A stretch of DNA of 51,223 bases from a virus. A program made the translations under genes and the position numbers. Numbering within the stretch: the stretch's first letter is position 1; every line of letters starts with the position of its first letter. The notes below the pieces were generated by a model. It was given only the letters and a program-made list of their open reading frames with translations, did no database searches and was not told the origin of the DNA. The stretch is taken from positions 1 through 51,223 of IMG/VR virus record IMGVR_UViG_3300023184_000174. The stretch is one strand, 5' to 3'. Below are positions 29,026-36,619 of this stretch, piece by piece.

Positions 29026-29712
29026 ATGTACAATCCAAACAAATACAACTATATACCCATGAGTAGGGTAGAAATTGAAGGCAAACGTAGATATGCTACC
29101 CCAGACGGGGAGAAACTTCCAAGCGTTACAACAATACTAGATGCAACCAAGTCAGAAGAAAGTAAACAAGCATTACAGAACTGGCGTAAACGAGTTGGTG
29201 TTCAAAAAGCACAAGAGATTACAACTGAGGCAGCAGGGCGCGGGACACGTATGCACAAGTTCCTAGAAGATTATATCAAGACAGGTATAGTTACTGAACC
29301 AGGAAGTAATCCCTACAGTATTCAAAGTCACAAAATGGCGCAACAAATCATTGAACAGGGTTTAGTGAAATGTAACGAATACTGGGGAACAGAAGTTCCT
29401 TTATACTTCCCTAAGATTTATGCAGGCACAACTGACTTGTGCGGGGTACACGATGGAAGTGATGCTATTATGGACCACAAACAATCCAACAAATTCAAAA
29501 AGCGTGAGTGGATTGACGATTACTTTATTCAACTAGCAGCGTATGCCAATGCTCATAATGAAGTACACGGGACTAAGATACGCAAAGGCGTCATTTTTAT
29601 GTGTACCGCTGATGTTGTTTATCAGGAATTCATCATTGAAGGTACTGAATTTGACAAGTATAGTGACATGTGGTTTAAGCGGGTAGAGCAATACTATATG
29701 AAATTCGTATAG
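29026..29712 (+). CDS. PD-(D/E)XK exonuclease (PDDEXK_1-like)
   Basis: 228 aa from ATG 29026 (TTG 29017 lies in the -10 box and is rejected). Motifs of the RecB/MGME1-like nuclease group: L-P-S-V-T-T-I-L, G-R-G-T-R-M-H-K-F-L-E (His77), A-G-T-T-D-L-C-G (Asp137), A-I-M-D-H-K-Q-S (Asp150, Lys152) and the Q-L-A-A-Y motif (Gln169). It would degrade or process DNA ends, in recombination or host DNA breakdown. Its promoter is of the early type although the genes on both sides are late, so expression is uncoupled from them. No RBS visible. Confidence 0.85.
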   Translation: MYNPNKYNYIPMSRVEIEGKRRYATPDGEKLPSVTTILDATKSEESKQALQNWRKRVGVQKAQEITTEAAGRGTRMHKFLEDYIKTGIVTEPGSNPYSIQSHKMAQQIIEQGLVKCNEYWGTEVPLYFPKIYAGTTDLCGVHDGSDAIMDHKQSNKFKKREWIDDYFIQLAAYANAHNEVHGTKIRKGVIFMCTADVVYQEFIIEGTEFDKYSDMWFKRVEQYYMKFV

Positions 29713-29730
29713 CGGTTAAGTCAATATTAT

Positions 29731-29765
29731 GATAAATAAGTGTAAACGTGAAGAATTACACTTAT
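29731..29765 (+). promoter_or_regulatory. Late promoter with start-codon hairpin
   Basis: GATAAATA at 29731-29738 overlaps the 5' arm of a 10-bp stem, ATAAGTGTAA (29736-29745) / TTACACTTAT (29756-29765), whose 3' arm includes the first bases of the ATG at 29764. A late transcript starting near 29744 would lack most of the 5' arm, while read-through RNA would fold and hide the start. Confidence 0.6.
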
Positions 29766-32505
29766 GGCCATAGTACAAATCTCAAAGATACAGCAAAGAG
29801 CAGGTAACCTAGTTGACTTACCACAATTAGACAACGGTGAATTTGGCTGGGCAACTGATGAAAATAGACTTTTCATTGGAAGAACCGGAAACACTTATGC
29901 AGATGAAAATATTGAAGTATTAACATCATATTCCAATATAAGTTTTAGTCAAATCAACGGTAGTGATGGTGGTAACTTTAATATTGTTGGACCTCAAAAC
30001 GGTCAAATACTCACCTATGTATCAAGTACTGATACATGGGAAAACTACACCGGATTAACTACACAACTTGACGGAGCCAAACTTAAATTAGGCAACGTGT
30101 CAAATATTTCAATGACCGGCGGGGCCATTGGATATATCTTAGAAACAGACGGATTGGGAAATCTTTCTTGGACTCCTAAGAATACATTGTATACTACAAT
30201 CAAAGGATTAACAAACAACGTTACTGGTAACATCGTTACCATGACAGTTTCTAATTTGACTCCGTATACTAATGGACAGATTGTAACTATCACTGGTGCA
30301 ACAATTTCTAATTCTGGGGCAAATTCAAATATCAATGGAAATACATTTTATTTAAAATTAGACGGGGATTACGCTACCTCAGGTAATGTAGTATTATATA
30401 CTGATTTAGGATTAACAGCAACAGCCAATGGCGCAGGATTAGCAACTTATGTAGCCAATTCTGGAATAGCCACTGCTGCATTAGGTGGTAGTGGTAGTGG
30501 AGTAGTAGGCGGTTCAAATACTACTGTACAGTTTAATGATCAAAATATTTCAAATGGTGTTGCTGCATTTACATTTAATAAAAACACAACTACACTAACA
30601 GTTTCTTCTGGTAATGTTATTGCTGCAAATATTAATGCAACCACAGCAGTTACTAGTCCAATATTAGTTTCAACCGTTGCTCTTGGTACAGCCCCGCTAA
30701 CTGTAACAAGTACCACACTTGTTCCTAATTTGTTTGTAGCTAGGTCAAATGTTGCCGAGTATGCTAATACTGCACTAACAACCACTGGTACATGGTATCC
30801 GTTATTTGTAAATGCAACATCGGGAAATTTAGCACAAGGTGCAAATGCTAATCTATCATTCAATGCTGCAACAGGTAATTTAACTACTACTTTATTAAAT
30901 GTAACTAGTAATGCTAATACTGGTAATTTGGCTACAAGCACACTAATTGCTACTACCGGTAATATCACTACAGTTAATAGTGGTTTGGTACAGAACGGCA
31001 CTAGTAATATCACTATTGCATCTGCTGGTAATGTTTCTACCTTTATTGGTGGTAATGCTACTGCACAATTTGTAGTTACTTCAACTGGAGCAAATATACC
31101 AGGTACTGCTAATGTTGTTACCTTAGTTACATCAACTGCAACAATTACAACAGGTAATATTACTACTATTAATAGTGGATTAATGCAAAACGGTAGTGCA
31201 AACATTACTATTGCAAGCAATGGGAATGTTTCTATATATGCCAATGCAAATACAACCGCTGCATTAGTAATTGCAAATAGCGGTATTAATGTTCCCGGTT
31301 ATGCAAATATAGTTGGTAACGCTAACGTCGGTAATTTAGGAACTGCACAAGTATTAGCAAGTGCTAATATTACTACACCACAATTCATATCTAATGTAGC
31401 TAATGGTACTGCTCCATTAAGTGTACAAAGTACAACTGTAGTTCCTAATTTATATGTGGCAAGGTCTAATATATCAGAATATGGTAATGTTGTATCACAA
31501 ATAACAGGCACTTTCTATCCAACAATGGTCAGTGCTAGCGCAAGTGCTAATTATCAGTTAGGTAGTAATGTTAATTTATCATTTGCTGTCAATACGGGCA
31601 CATTGAGTGCTACATTATTCTCCGGTAACGGAAGTTCATTGTCAGCGATTGCCGGCGCAAACGTGACAGGTAATGTAGGTAATGCAGTAAATGCATATGC
31701 AGTAGCAGGCGCTAATGTAAGTGGCGCAGTAAGTTATGCAACAACAGCAAATGCAGTAGCAGGTGCTAATGTAAGTGGCACTGTAGCAAATGCAACATAT
31801 GCAGTAAGTGCAGGCACAGCGGGTACAGTAACTACTAATGCTCAACCAAACATAACAAGTACAGGTATACTAACAAGTTTAGCAGTAACAGGTAATATTA
31901 CAAATGGAAATGTTACTGGTGGTAATCTAGTTAGTGCTAACTACTTTACCGGTACATTAACAACAGCCGCACAACCAAATGTTACTAGTGTAAGTACATC
32001 ATTTACTAATCTTACCTTTGCCAATGCACAAACAATCAGCGGCAATAATATGACACTTACTACTGGTGCAAATACGCTTCTTGGAACCATTACAGGCAAC
32101 TGGTCATTAAGTGCCGGTAGTAAATTACAAGCAACATACGCTGACTTGGCAGAATACTATGAATCAGATAAATCATACGAACCTGGTACTGTAGTAGAGT
32201 TTGGCGGTGAAAAAGAAGTTACAATAGCTGAAGATGGCACAACAAGAGTTGCTGGGGTAGTATCAACTAACCCAGCCTATGTAATGAATTCACAATGCCA
32301 GGGTGAACATGTTGTTGCTGTAGCATTGCAAGGACGTGTGCCATGTAAAGTTCGTGGAACAATACATAAGGGCGATATGCTTGTAAGCGGCGGCAATGGA
32401 TTTGCTAGACCATCTCAATTACCTGTAATGGGAATGGTAATCGGAAAATCACTAGAAAACTTTGAAGGTGAAGGCGTTATTGAAGTAGCGGTTGGCAGAC
32501 TTTAA
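29764..32505 (+). CDS. Large tail-fibre-like virion protein
   Basis: 913 aa. The N-terminal part I-S-K-I-Q-Q-R-A-G-N, L-P-Q-L-D-N-G-E-F-G-W-A and N-R-L-F-I-G is a virion attachment module seen in marine phage fibres. The centre (150-780) is Asn/Thr/Gly/Ala-rich with internal duplications: an about 85-aa block occurs twice (T-A-P-L-T/S-V ... V-P-N-L-F/Y-V-A-R-S-N) and an about 50-aa block (N-S-G-L-x-Q-N-G) twice. The C-terminal 130 residues form a distinct beta domain (YADLAEYYESDKSYEPGTVV, VAGVVSTNPAYVMN, GDMLVSGGNGFARPS) like those in tail-fibre/Peptidase G2-type chaperone ends. Probably recognises the host surface. Confidence 0.8.
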   Translation: MAIVQISKIQQRAGNLVDLPQLDNGEFGWATDENRLFIGRTGNTYADENIEVLTSYSNISFSQINGSDGGNFNIVGPQNGQILTYVSSTDTWENYTGLTTQLDGAKLKLGNVSNISMTGGAIGYILETDGLGNLSWTPKNTLYTTIKGLTNNVTGNIVTMTVSNLTPYTNGQIVTITGATISNSGANSNINGNTFYLKLDGDYATSGNVVLYTDLGLTATANGAGLATYVANSGIATAALGGSGSGVVGGSNTTVQFNDQNISNGVAAFTFNKNTTTLTVSSGNVIAANINATTAVTSPILVSTVALGTAPLTVTSTTLVPNLFVARSNVAEYANTALTTTGTWYPLFVNATSGNLAQGANANLSFNAATGNLTTTLLNVTSNANTGNLATSTLIATTGNITTVNSGLVQNGTSNITIASAGNVSTFIGGNATAQFVVTSTGANIPGTANVVTLVTSTATITTGNITTINSGLMQNGSANITIASNGNVSIYANANTTAALVIANSGINVPGYANIVGNANVGNLGTAQVLASANITTPQFISNVANGTAPLSVQSTTVVPNLYVARSNISEYGNVVSQITGTFYPTMVSASASANYQLGSNVNLSFAVNTGTLSATLFSGNGSSLSAIAGANVTGNVGNAVNAYAVAGANVSGAVSYATTANAVAGANVSGTVANATYAVSAGTAGTVTTNAQPNITSTGILTSLAVTGNITNGNVTGGNLVSANYFTGTLTTAAQPNVTSVSTSFTNLTFANAQTISGNNMTLTTGANTLLGTITGNWSLSAGSKLQATYADLAEYYESDKSYEPGTVVEFGGEKEVTIAEDGTTRVAGVVSTNPAYVMNSQCQGEHVVAVALQGRVPCKVRGTIHKGDMLVSGGNGFARPSQLPVMGMVIGKSLENFEGEGVIEVAVGRL

Positions 32506-32506
32506 T

Positions 32507-32514
32507 AATAAATA
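32507..32514 (+). promoter_or_regulatory. Late promoter
   Basis: AATAAATA, 18 nt before ATG 32533, with TAGGAATA as the RBS in between. Confidence 0.6.
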
Positions 32515-32532
32515 AGATATAGGAATAATAAA

Positions 32533-33090
32533 ATGACAACATACGCATATACAGCAAACATTGCAACACCGGCAGCTTCAGCAAACATTGCAACGGATAA
32601 AGTAAGGATAGCCACTTCTAATGCAGCTATTCAATATACTACTAGTTTCCCTAATGTAGCATTAACTGGCAATGTAACTTGTGCTACTAACACTAGTACA
32701 GTAACTGGAGTGGGAACATTATTTTTAACCGAATTGGGAATTGGATATTGGATAGGCAATACTGCCGGAAACTCAGCCGGTATTGTTAAAGCGATTGCTA
32801 ATAATACTAGTTTAACATTAACAGCAAACGCTTCTGTAGCAATAGCAAATACTACAGCACGATATAGTCCATATGGTGTTCCGTATACTGTAGCAAATGC
32901 CAATAGCGAAGTTATTCCTGCAAATACTGTGGAAAATAGTATCATAGTAGGACAAGGTAATATTGTATCTTACTTGACAGTAGCTGGTGCTAATTCTATA
33001 TTCAGTATTACTGAATTGGGAATGCCTCATTCTAATACGGGTACATCAGGTATATTGGCAACCCCTGTTAATGGTGGTCCAAAGAAGTAA
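32533..33090 (+). CDS. Virion structural protein, Asn/Ala/Thr-rich, 185 aa
   Basis: 185 aa, beta-rich and low-complexity, with T-G-V-G-T-L-F-L-T-E-L-G-I-G-Y-W-I as a recognisable segment common in phage fibre and decoration proteins (G-V-G-T-x-F ... Y-I-G). Composition matches the fibre gene upstream. Late promoter. Probably a fibre-associated or head surface protein; assignment by composition and context. Confidence 0.65.
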   Translation: MTTYAYTANIATPAASANIATDKVRIATSNAAIQYTTSFPNVALTGNVTCATNTSTVTGVGTLFLTELGIGYWIGNTAGNSAGIVKAIANNTSLTLTANASVAIANTTARYSPYGVPYTVANANSEVIPANTVENSIIVGQGNIVSYLTVAGANSIFSITELGMPHSNTGTSGILATPVNGGPKK

Positions 33091-33104
33091 TTTTTACTCC
33101 TTAA

Positions 33105-33175
33105 GATAAATATATTATACATTCGCATTCGGCGAGTTTATGCGGTCCCCGCCGCGTAGTGACTAGAACTCACTA
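33105..33175 (+). promoter_or_regulatory. Late promoter plus GC-rich structured leader
   Basis: GATAAATA at 33105-33112, then a leader with two or three possible hairpins: CGGCG (33130-33134) with CGCCG (33150-33154), or GCGG/CCGC (33142-33155), and TAGTGA (33157-33162) with TCACTA (33170-33175). The GC content is far above that of the surroundings. Confidence 0.5.
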
Positions 33176-33194
33176 ATATTTCAAGGAGAAACAA

Positions 33195-34469
33195 ATGGGA
33201 CGCCCTCTAAAAATCGCAAAGGCTCAAGCAGTCTTAACAGTCACTGATACAGCAGAAACCGGCAGTATCGTCACAATATCAGGTGGAAATTTAACTACAA
33301 CCCCTACTGTAGGTGTAGCTAAAGGTATGTCATTTATAGTTGCTACAACTGTTGGTGGCTTAACCGCTAACACAATTTATTATGTAAATTCAATATTATC
33401 AAATACTACATTTGATGTATCACAGACTCAGTTAAGTGTACAGCCACGAATAATGCAACCATTAACAGACACAACTGGTCAATCAGTTAGTGCTTCATTT
33501 AATGTTGTTGATGCATACTTTAACAACCCAGTTGGTGGCGTAGGTTTCCCAACTACAAACAGTAACACATATTCTGTAGTTGGTGGTAATACAGCAATCA
33601 TTGGTAAACAAGTATTAGCACAAGTTGCTATTGGTATTAATGGTACAGGTACACTATATAGCTATTTGGCAGCTAACACCAATCCAAGCGTATTTGGAGT
33701 AGGTACTGACTTAGCTAATTTAGCTACAGGTGCAGCACTTCAGGTTGCTGTTGCAAATAATAATGGAACTACAGACTATACCAACATTGGTTTTGCATCT
33801 GGAACACATGGTAATATTACTGTAGCTGTTGCTAATACGACAGCAACAGGTAATGTTATTAGAACATCAGGTAATGCACAACTGCTAGAACTTGATATGC
33901 CGTTAACATTTGATGCATCATTTGGTGGTTTAACTTCAGGTACAACATATTTTGTTAAAACTGTAGCTAATGCAACTGCATTTACTGTTTCTGCTACTCA
34001 GGGTGGTGCACCAAAAGCTATTACATCTAATGCAAGTGTTACTGGTAATGCAATTCACAATCGTGTCGTATTAAATGCTAACTGCCCAATTGCTTTTAGC
34101 AATGCAGCATTTGTCTATGCAAATGATGAAGCAGGATATATTGTACGTCAAAAAGGTAAACAAAAATATCTAGCAACAGGTGCAACGAGTGGTTTAACAG
34201 CACAATGCCTTACAGCAAACGTTGCTAATACAGCATTGACACCAAACTCAATGCGTATCCTTGCTACATATGCTAATAGTGCTACTCAAACAGTTCAAAG
34301 TCTTTCTGACCACACTGGTGAGTTGTTTACAGCTACTTCAGGGCCAATTGCTACTGGTAATATTGTATTCCAAAATGCTGCTCCAGTATTTGCAACATTC
34401 AATACAGCAGCAGCAGCTAATGCAACTGGTGGACAACCTTACGCAATCGTAACAATTGCTAGCGCATAA
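33195..34469 (+). CDS. Virion structural protein with repeated beta modules, 424 aa
   Basis: 424 aa, Thr/Ala/Asn-rich. A module of the form (S/L)-F-I/D ... G-G-L-T-x-x-T-x-Y-(Y/F)-V ... T/F-F-x-V-S-x-T-Q occurs twice (about residues 45-80 and 235-275), and a relative is found within the gp18 insertion (near residues 475-520 there). The RBS is AAGGAG. It has a structured late leader. Probably an abundant virion surface protein. It ends 1 nt before the XhlA-like gene. Confidence 0.7.
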   Translation: MGRPLKIAKAQAVLTVTDTAETGSIVTISGGNLTTTPTVGVAKGMSFIVATTVGGLTANTIYYVNSILSNTTFDVSQTQLSVQPRIMQPLTDTTGQSVSASFNVVDAYFNNPVGGVGFPTTNSNTYSVVGGNTAIIGKQVLAQVAIGINGTGTLYSYLAANTNPSVFGVGTDLANLATGAALQVAVANNNGTTDYTNIGFASGTHGNITVAVANTTATGNVIRTSGNAQLLELDMPLTFDASFGGLTSGTTYFVKTVANATAFTVSATQGGAPKAITSNASVTGNAIHNRVVLNANCPIAFSNAAFVYANDEAGYIVRQKGKQKYLATGATSGLTAQCLTANVANTALTPNSMRILATYANSATQTVQSLSDHTGELFTATSGPIATGNIVFQNAAPVFATFNTAAAANATGGQPYAIVTIASA

Positions 34470-34470
34470 T

Positions 34471-34785
34471 ATGGCAACCGCATCAAGTAAGGCCGTTAAA
34501 ATGCAACCTGAAACTGAAATTGCGGTACTTCAAGTCCAAGTTAAGAACATCGAAGATAAAATCGGTGAACTTAAAGAGGATTTGAAGTCAATTCGTGATG
34601 CCCTGGATAATAACGCAGAAGAAACTAGACAAATGTTAAAATCTATGCGTGAACAAGATGTCAAGGAACATACTGAATTAGCCGGTAAAATTTCAGTTTT
34701 AGAAAAATGGCGCTGGATGATGATGGGAGCAGGCATAATAGTCGGCTCACTGGGATTCAATACAGTGTCAGCATTGCTAAAATAA
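34471..34785 (+). CDS. XhlA-like coiled-coil/TM protein (holin candidate)
   Basis: 104 aa from ATG 34471. A long charged coiled coil (EIAVLQVQVKNIEDKIGELK through ISVLEKWRW) is followed by one C-terminal hydrophobic segment (MMMGAGIIVGSLGFNTVSAL). This layout matches the hemolysin XhlA family, small phage membrane proteins that assist host lysis. It lies at the end of a late unit, in a position fit for a lysis gene, while the lysin candidate is 26 kb away in the early region. A holin or accessory lysis role is inferred. Confidence 0.7.
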   Translation: MATASSKAVKMQPETEIAVLQVQVKNIEDKIGELKEDLKSIRDALDNNAEETRQMLKSMREQDVKEHTELAGKISVLEKWRWMMMGAGIIVGSLGFNTVSALLK

Positions 34786-34812
34786 AAAAAAGAGACTTAG
34801 GTCTCTTTTTTT
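34784..34812 (+). terminator. Bidirectional terminator between convergent genes
   Basis: AAAAAAAGAGAC / GTCTCTTTTTTT stem with a TTAG loop; A-run and T-run on the two sides make it work for both strands. It separates the plus-strand virion genes from the minus-strand nudix-gp15-gp14 group. Confidence 0.88.
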
Positions 34813-35264
34813 GTAAGTGTCTTTAATTTTTCTTGAACAACATCAAAGTTCACGGTACTAAACAATCCAGGATGCAATGGTTTGGGATATTGATTATCTC
34901 CGACCCATGCATACCCGCAATGTTCTTCATTTAGTATAGGAACAAACTCATCTTCTATTTCACAAAAGAATGTATGATATGTAAATGTGTGATTGATGAA
35001 TTTCTGTATAGGTATTAATTTTGCATTAATTGGAAACAATCCTATTTCTTCTTGACATTCTCTAGCAATACCCTCAAAGAGAGTTTCATCATCTTCTATC
35101 TTTCCGCCTGGAATACCCCAGTTTCCTGGGTTTTTGTTATCTGTGCGTAATAGATATAGATAGCGATTTGTTTTACTACTATAAAAGAAAACGCCTGCGG
35201 ATGTATTGCTCATACTATGATTTATCACAGTATTAGATGACGATAGAATAATCCCCTTGATCAT
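34797..35264 (-). CDS. Nudix hydrolase
   Basis: 155 aa on the minus strand. Full Nudix box at residues 53-75 with G-G-K-I-E-D-D-E ... R-E-C-Q-E-E-I-G. The start at 35264 has AAGGAT upstream but overlaps gp15 by 32 nt; an internal ATG at 35213 gives 138 aa. Nudix enzymes hydrolyse nucleoside diphosphate derivatives, such as oxidised dNTPs, ADP-ribose or capped RNA ends. In a phage it could clean the nucleotide pool or act on NAD-type signals. Last gene of the minus-strand late unit. Confidence 0.9.
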   Translation of the reverse strand: MIKGIILSSSNTVINHSMSNTSAGVFFYSSKTNRYLYLLRTDNKNPGNWGIPGGKIEDDETLFEGIARECQEEIGLFPINAKLIPIQKFINHTFTYHTFFCEIEDEFVPILNEEHCGYAWVGDNQYPKPLHPGLFSTVNFDVVQEKLKTLTKKET

Positions 35265-36609
35265 ACCATCCTTCGTATGATTTCATCCAAGTATCATCTA
35301 CAAAACGATATTGAACATTAGTTGTCAAGTTTGTTACATATTCTAATGTAGTTGGTGTTGCTGTAGTACTATCAAAACTAACGAACCATTGTCCTGTTCC
35401 TGCATTATACTCAATGATATCGTTTGCAAATGCTACTAGATTTCCCCAAGAAACTGTGGTGCCCCCGGGGGCACCAATATTGTCTACTAACAAATATCTA
35501 CGTCCATTAACCGGACCAGGTAATCCTGAATTTGGTCCTGTCAACTGCGGGTTTATTACACCATCAACTGGATCCAATGTATTTTGTGGTAATGTATCTG
35601 GGTCAATATTATATATTAATAATCTATCATCATTTGGGTTGGGAACAATAGTTCCTACTATGTCAGTAGTCATGTAGGGATTTTGTAACCATATTTGACT
35701 AATTCCCGGTTTAACAGTTCCGTATACATTTAATACACTAGCCCAATAGATATCTGTATCCGGATTAGGCGGCAATTCTAAATTATTATTGCCGGGATAG
35801 AATGCAATAGCTTGTGGCAATATCTGTAAAGTATTACCAATTAATAATATCTTATATCCATATGGTGTAATTTTTTGTCTGGTGCCTATTAACAAATCAT
35901 CATCTTGTATGTCAGTCAATGCATTGCCTTTAAATATTGATGCAATGATTTTCTCAATAACACCCATCTTCTTAAGTTTACTTGCTGTGCTAATCCATAT
36001 TGGCATATAGAATTTCCAACTCATCACATCAATTGGATTACCAGTCCCAACTGGAATACTGCGACTGCTAAAAGTTAACCCTTCTTGGTATACAACACTT
36101 AAACTAGTCCAATCAATAAAGTTATCAGTGCTTTGAATTTCTAATGCAGGATTAAACAATGTGCCTAATTGTTCAATCAACTGTAGTTTTTGATTATAGT
36201 TTGTAGTCCAAAAATCTACTGTAATTCTTAATGTGTACGGCACTGGCATTAACCGTTCAACCGTAAATGCTTGTCCTTGCACAGTTTCATAACTTTGTGT
36301 TTCACTATTATATGATCGTTGGCGAACTTGAATCTTATCAATGAAGGTAGGATCTTGTGTTCGTTTTTGATCATATTCCAATGCACTAATATAATAAGTT
36401 ATTAGAGGTGCGCTAGGTAAATTACTTGCACTATTATTAGCAAGGATAGTTGATGCCTGTCTGCTGCTATCACCATACATAACTGGTACACGAACTAGTA
36501 TTTCATTACCAGCCGGGTCCTTACCTTTGGTAACAGACCAGTTACTGAAAATTTTTGCAAATTGAATTAAAAATCTGCGTATCTGATTATCATAGAAAAA
36601 ATCTGCCAT
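35233..36609 (-). CDS. 15: Tail sheath stabiliser (gp15-like, extended)
   Basis: 458 aa. The start M-A-D-F-F-Y-D-N-Q-I-R-R-F ... I-F-S-N ... V-R-V-P-V-M-Y-G matches T4 gp15 (F-Y-N-S-S-F-R-R-Y ... L-F-S-N ... I-R-V-P-I-T-Y) in order and spacing. Further on L-M-P-V-P-Y-T-L-R-I-T-V-D-F-W-T-T-N and E-Q-L-G-T-L-F-N-P fit the fold. T4 gp15 is 272 aa, so about 180 residues are added at the C-terminus, with a possible carbohydrate- or fibre-type beta domain. It caps the tail sheath and joins tail to head neck. Co-oriented with gp14. Confidence 0.82.
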   Translation of the reverse strand: MADFFYDNQIRRFLIQFAKIFSNWSVTKGKDPAGNEILVRVPVMYGDSSRQASTILANNSASNLPSAPLITYYISALEYDQKRTQDPTFIDKIQVRQRSYNSETQSYETVQGQAFTVERLMPVPYTLRITVDFWTTNYNQKLQLIEQLGTLFNPALEIQSTDNFIDWTSLSVVYQEGLTFSSRSIPVGTGNPIDVMSWKFYMPIWISTASKLKKMGVIEKIIASIFKGNALTDIQDDDLLIGTRQKITPYGYKILLIGNTLQILPQAIAFYPGNNNLELPPNPDTDIYWASVLNVYGTVKPGISQIWLQNPYMTTDIVGTIVPNPNDDRLLIYNIDPDTLPQNTLDPVDGVINPQLTGPNSGLPGPVNGRRYLLVDNIGAPGGTTVSWGNLVAFANDIIEYNAGTGQWFVSFDSTTATPTTLEYVTNLTTNVQYRFVDDTWMKSYEGWYDQGDYSIVI

Positions 36610-36619
36610 TATATACTCT

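Noticed and set aside
30540-31244. 234-codon open frame on the minus strand inside the fibre gene
   Set aside because: It is the antisense of an Asn/Thr/Ala-rich repeat region, which yields a Val/Ala/Leu-rich frame free of stops by composition. No promoter or RBS.
31650-31815. Short tandem repeats that might look like a CRISPR array
   Set aside because: The repeats are in frame with the fibre gene (V-A-G-A-N-V-S-G), units are variable in length, and no unique spacers or cas genes are present.
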